Part shown: one piece after another, positions 6,619 to 8,387 of the stretch
Layout: each line of letters opens with the position of its first letter
Position numbering within the stretch: position 1 is the first letter of the stretch
Origin: Verrucomicrobiia bacterium
GTDB taxonomy: Bacteria; Verrucomicrobiota; Verrucomicrobiia; Limisphaerales; Palsa-1400
DNA: 8,387 nucleotides
Assembly (NCBI GenBank): GCA_025934545.1
Contig: JAICXV010000065.1
Coordinates: 1 to 8,387 of the forward strand
Direction of reading: 5' to 3'
Position numbers and translations under genes: made by a program
Notes under the pieces: generated by a model
Databases searched by the model: none
Seen by the model: the letters and a program-made list of their open reading frames with translations, nothing else
Told to the model about the DNA's origin: nothing

Positions 6619-7836
6619 TTATTTTTGGAAAATGGTGCCGAGGATATTTTTTAATCCGCCGGAAATGGTGGGCTTGCCCTTGCGTTTTTGCTGGAACGAG
6701 CCGAAACGGACGAGGCCAATGGCGGTGGCAAATTCGGGCTGGTCCAACGCTGACTTCAGACCGCTAATGGAATTACTGCTGCCGCGGGAAACGGGCATGT
6801 CGAAAATGTTTTCAGCGAGGGTTTGGATTTGCGGAATGCGCGAACAACCGCCGGAAAGAAAAACGCCCGCGCGGATGTAATCGAGCAAGCCGAGTTCGGC
6901 GAGTTCCTGTTCGACGAGCGACAGAATTTCTTCCAGACGCAACGACATGATTCGGCGGAGATGTTCGAGGTTGATCGTCTTTGCCGGAAGGCCGAGTTCG
7001 TGTGGAATGGAAATTTTTTGGCCTTTACTGGATTCGTCCAGAATCGCGCCGCCGTGTTCGATTTTAATTTGCTCAGCGCGGCCGAGCGGGAGCTTTAGGC
7101 CGTAGGCGAGGTCGTTGCTGACATGATCGCCGCCGACAGCGAGAACGCCGGTGTGTTTGATGACGCCGTCGCAATAGACAACGTACTCCGTCGTGCCCGC
7201 GCCAATGTCGATGACGAGTGCGCCGAGTTCTTTTTGCTCCGTGGTGAGGAGCGCGAGCGACGAGGCAAGGCCAGTGAAAACGATTTCGTCGACGTCCAGT
7301 TGCAGGCTTTTTACGGCGCGAATTGGATTTTTCAGGCGGTTGACGTGGCCATGGACGACGTGCACGTCGACTTCCACGCGCGCGCCGAACATGCCGACGG
7401 GATTGGTAATGCCGGTTTGGCCGTCGATTTGGAACAACTGGCGCACGGCGTGAACGACACTGTGATCGGCGGGAAGATTGATGGCCTTTGCGTTTTTGAT
7501 GACGTCCTGGACGTCGTCTTCAGTGATTTCGCGGTCGGCGCTGACGACGGGATGGACGCCGTGATTATTAAACCCGCGGATATGATTGCCGGTGACGCCG
7601 AGGAACACGCTGCGAATTTCGACGTTCGCCATCTGTTCGGCTTCAACGATGGCGTTGCGGATGTCTTCTTCGGCTTTGACGGGATCACAGATTTCGCCTT
7701 TGCGCACGCCGTTGGAACGGGCCTGGCCGATGCCGATGATGTTGAGCGCCCCAGCGGAATTGAACTCGCCAACGACGGCGCAGATTTTCGAAGTGCCGAT
7801 TTCAAGACCAACGATGATGTTAGATGGTTCAAACAT
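6619..7836 (-). CDS. ftsA: Cell division protein FtsA
   Basis: FtsA is the actin-like ATPase that anchors FtsZ filaments to the inner membrane and recruits later division proteins. With the chosen start it has 405 residues, close to the usual length. The phosphate-1 motif GLEIGTSK is at 10-17, the FtsA-specific 1C subdomain lies at about 85-165, phosphate-2 is VIDIGAGTTEY (208-218), and the adenosine motif is FLSGGCSRIP (326-335). The last residues, GGLKNILGTIFQK (393-405), form a plausible amphipathic membrane-targeting helix. I chose the ATG at 7836 because it puts the phosphate-1 loop at the family position and overlaps the ftsQ stop by only 8 bases. The upstream ATG at 7902 would add 22 unconserved residues and lie deep inside ftsQ. 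An A/G-rich AAAAAGAAAC precedes the start but is not a good Shine-Dalgarno. ftsZ follows after 3 bases. Confidence 0.96.
   Translation of the reverse strand: MFEPSNIIVGLEIGTSKICAVVGEFNSAGALNIIGIGQARSNGVRKGEICDPVKAEEDIRNAIVEAEQMANVEIRSVFLGVTGNHIRGFNNHGVHPVVSADREITEDDVQDVIKNAKAINLPADHSVVHAVRQLFQIDGQTGITNPVGMFGARVEVDVHVVHGHVNRLKNPIRAVKSLQLDVDEIVFTGLASSLALLTTEQKELGALVIDIGAGTTEYVVYCDGVIKHTGVLAVGGDHVSNDLAYGLKLPLGRAEQIKIEHGGAILDESSKGQKISIPHELGLPAKTINLEHLRRIMSLRLEEILSLVEQELAELGLLDYIRAGVFLSGGCSRIPQIQTLAENIFDMPVSRGSSNSISGLKSALDQPEFATAIGLVRFGSFQQKRKGKPTISGGLKNILGTIFQK
7829..7836 (-). other. ftsQ stop / ftsA start overlap
   Basis: On the minus strand the sequence ATGTTTGA holds the ftsA start ATG (7836-7834) and the ftsQ stop TGA (7831-7829) in a different frame. 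This arrangement usually lets ribosomes finishing ftsQ restart on ftsA, which would explain why ftsA has no clear Shine-Dalgarno. The coupling itself is inferred. Confidence 0.75.
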
Positions 7837-8387
7837 GTTTCTTTTTGGCTCGAGTGGGCGTGACGGTTTTGGGGACGAGTGGAAGCACCGTATTTGCAGC
7901 AACGGCGCGCACCGGTAGATTGTTGGCGATGGAGAGATCGAGCGAAGCGATCGCTTTGCCGGACGTCTGAAATTTGTCGGTGATCAAACGCCAGCGGCGA
8001 AACTGTGTCTCAAAATGGTCAAGCGAAAACGTAATTTCAGCATTTTGCGACGTCGTGACCTGAAGAATCTCTGGACTGGTAATGTTGAGTTTTTGAAGTT
8101 CGACGAGGCCGACCATCGGCGAGCGATCAAATTCGGCCAGGAGTTTTAAACCGGCGCGTCCTTGGGCATTCTCGATTTGATGACCTGGCTGAAGTTCGGG
8201 CCCGGTCAGGCCGACGATGATCGGGAGATGTTCGGGGACGGTGAGCGGCACAGCACGCCAACGCGGATCGATCGGTTGAACGACGTAACCTTCGGAGTCG
8301 AGATAGTAAACAACCTGGCGATAGGTGCCATTGGTCGTTTGTTGGGTGACGACGGTTTGCGCAATCGGTTGGCGTTCGCTGACGCGA
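7829..8387 (-). CDS. ftsQ: Cell division protein FtsQ, C-terminal part (start outside window)
   Basis: FtsQ is a single-pass membrane protein whose periplasmic part links early and late divisome components. Only the last 185 residues are present. The reading frame stays open to the window edge, so the cytoplasmic tail, the membrane segment and probably most of the POTRA domain lie beyond base 8387. The visible part starts RVSERQPIAQ, a typical FtsQ strand, followed by YYLDSEGYVV and LPIIVGL. It continues to a long C-terminal domain with WRLITDKFQ near the end and a basic tail, RAKKKHV. A GTG at 8251 could open a shorter frame, but the conserved FtsQ sequence upstream of it shows it is internal. 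The identification rests on these motifs and on position directly before ftsA. The stop TGA overlaps the ftsA start by 8 bases, so the two are probably translationally coupled. Confidence 0.9.
   Translation of the reverse strand, partial: RVSERQPIAQTVVTQQTTNGTYRQVVYYLDSEGYVVQPIDPRWRAVPLTVPEHLPIIVGLTGPELQPGHQIENAQGRAGLKLLAEFDRSPMVGLVELQKLNITSPEILQVTTSQNAEITFSLDHFETQFRRWRLITDKFQTSGKAIASLDLSIANNLPVRAVAANTVLPLVPKTVTPTRAKKKHV

Noticed and set aside
7123..7863. A 246-codon open frame on the plus strand, opposite ftsA
   Set aside because: It lies almost wholly opposite ftsA, shows no recognisable domain, has monotonous Asp/Ala/Val/Phe-rich composition typical of a reverse-frame shadow, and ftsA on the other strand is certain.
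7837..7902. An upstream ATG for ftsA at 7902
   Set aside because: The added 22 residues are unlike FtsA N-termini and would overlap ftsQ by 74 bases; the ATG at 7836 fits the family.
1..8387. CRISPR arrays, insertion sequences, tRNA or rRNA genes, prophage or known defence operons
   Set aside because: No direct repeat array, terminal inverted repeats, transposase motifs or RNA gene structure could be seen; the window is nearly all accounted for by the six coding regions.

Overview
The window reads as a stretch of moderate-GC bacterial chromosome, most likely from the phylum Verrucomicrobiota. Two facts together support this. The left half carries a PSCyt1/DUF1549/DUF1553 protein followed by a DUF1501 protein, a pairing characteristic of the Planctomycetota-Verrucomicrobiota group. 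The right half carries ftsQ-ftsA-ftsZ, and typical Planctomycetota lack ftsZ. The assignment is inferred from gene content; there is no rRNA or other marker here.

Left region, plus strand (25-4777): a large exported protein with two CXXCH haem-binding motifs, then a DUF1501 protein with a twin-arginine export signal, 28 bases apart and probably one transcript. Such pairs occur in large numbers in these phyla and are usually suspected of taking part in polymer or carbohydrate breakdown in the periplasm, but their reaction is not established. A beta-rich module is spliced into the C-terminal end of the DUF1553 domain of the first protein.

Middle (4815-5240), plus strand: a small single-domain receiver-like protein of the family I recognise as 'cyclic-phosphate processing receiver' (cREC). 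It is followed by a 70-base convergent gap (5241-5310) with no convincing terminator.

Right region, minus strand (8387 down to 5311): the division genes ftsQ (N-terminus outside the window), ftsA and ftsZ. They are packed very tightly, with an 8-base ftsQ/ftsA overlap and a 3-base ftsA/ftsZ gap. This is the distal end of a dcw (division and cell wall) cluster. FtsQ is the membrane-anchored divisome protein, FtsA the actin-like membrane tether and FtsZ the tubulin-like ring protein; FtsA has its C-terminal amphipathic helix and FtsZ its C-terminal tether peptide. FtsZ is divergent: the usually invariant Asn of the catalytic T7 loop is replaced by Pro, while both T7 aspartates are kept.

No start in the window has a clear Shine-Dalgarno sequence. 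I saw no tRNA, rRNA, CRISPR array, insertion sequence, prophage or obvious defence system. I do not think the window contains a wholly new multi-gene system. The items most worth following are the inserted domain, the two-haem possibility, the FtsZ T7 loop and the small cREC protein.
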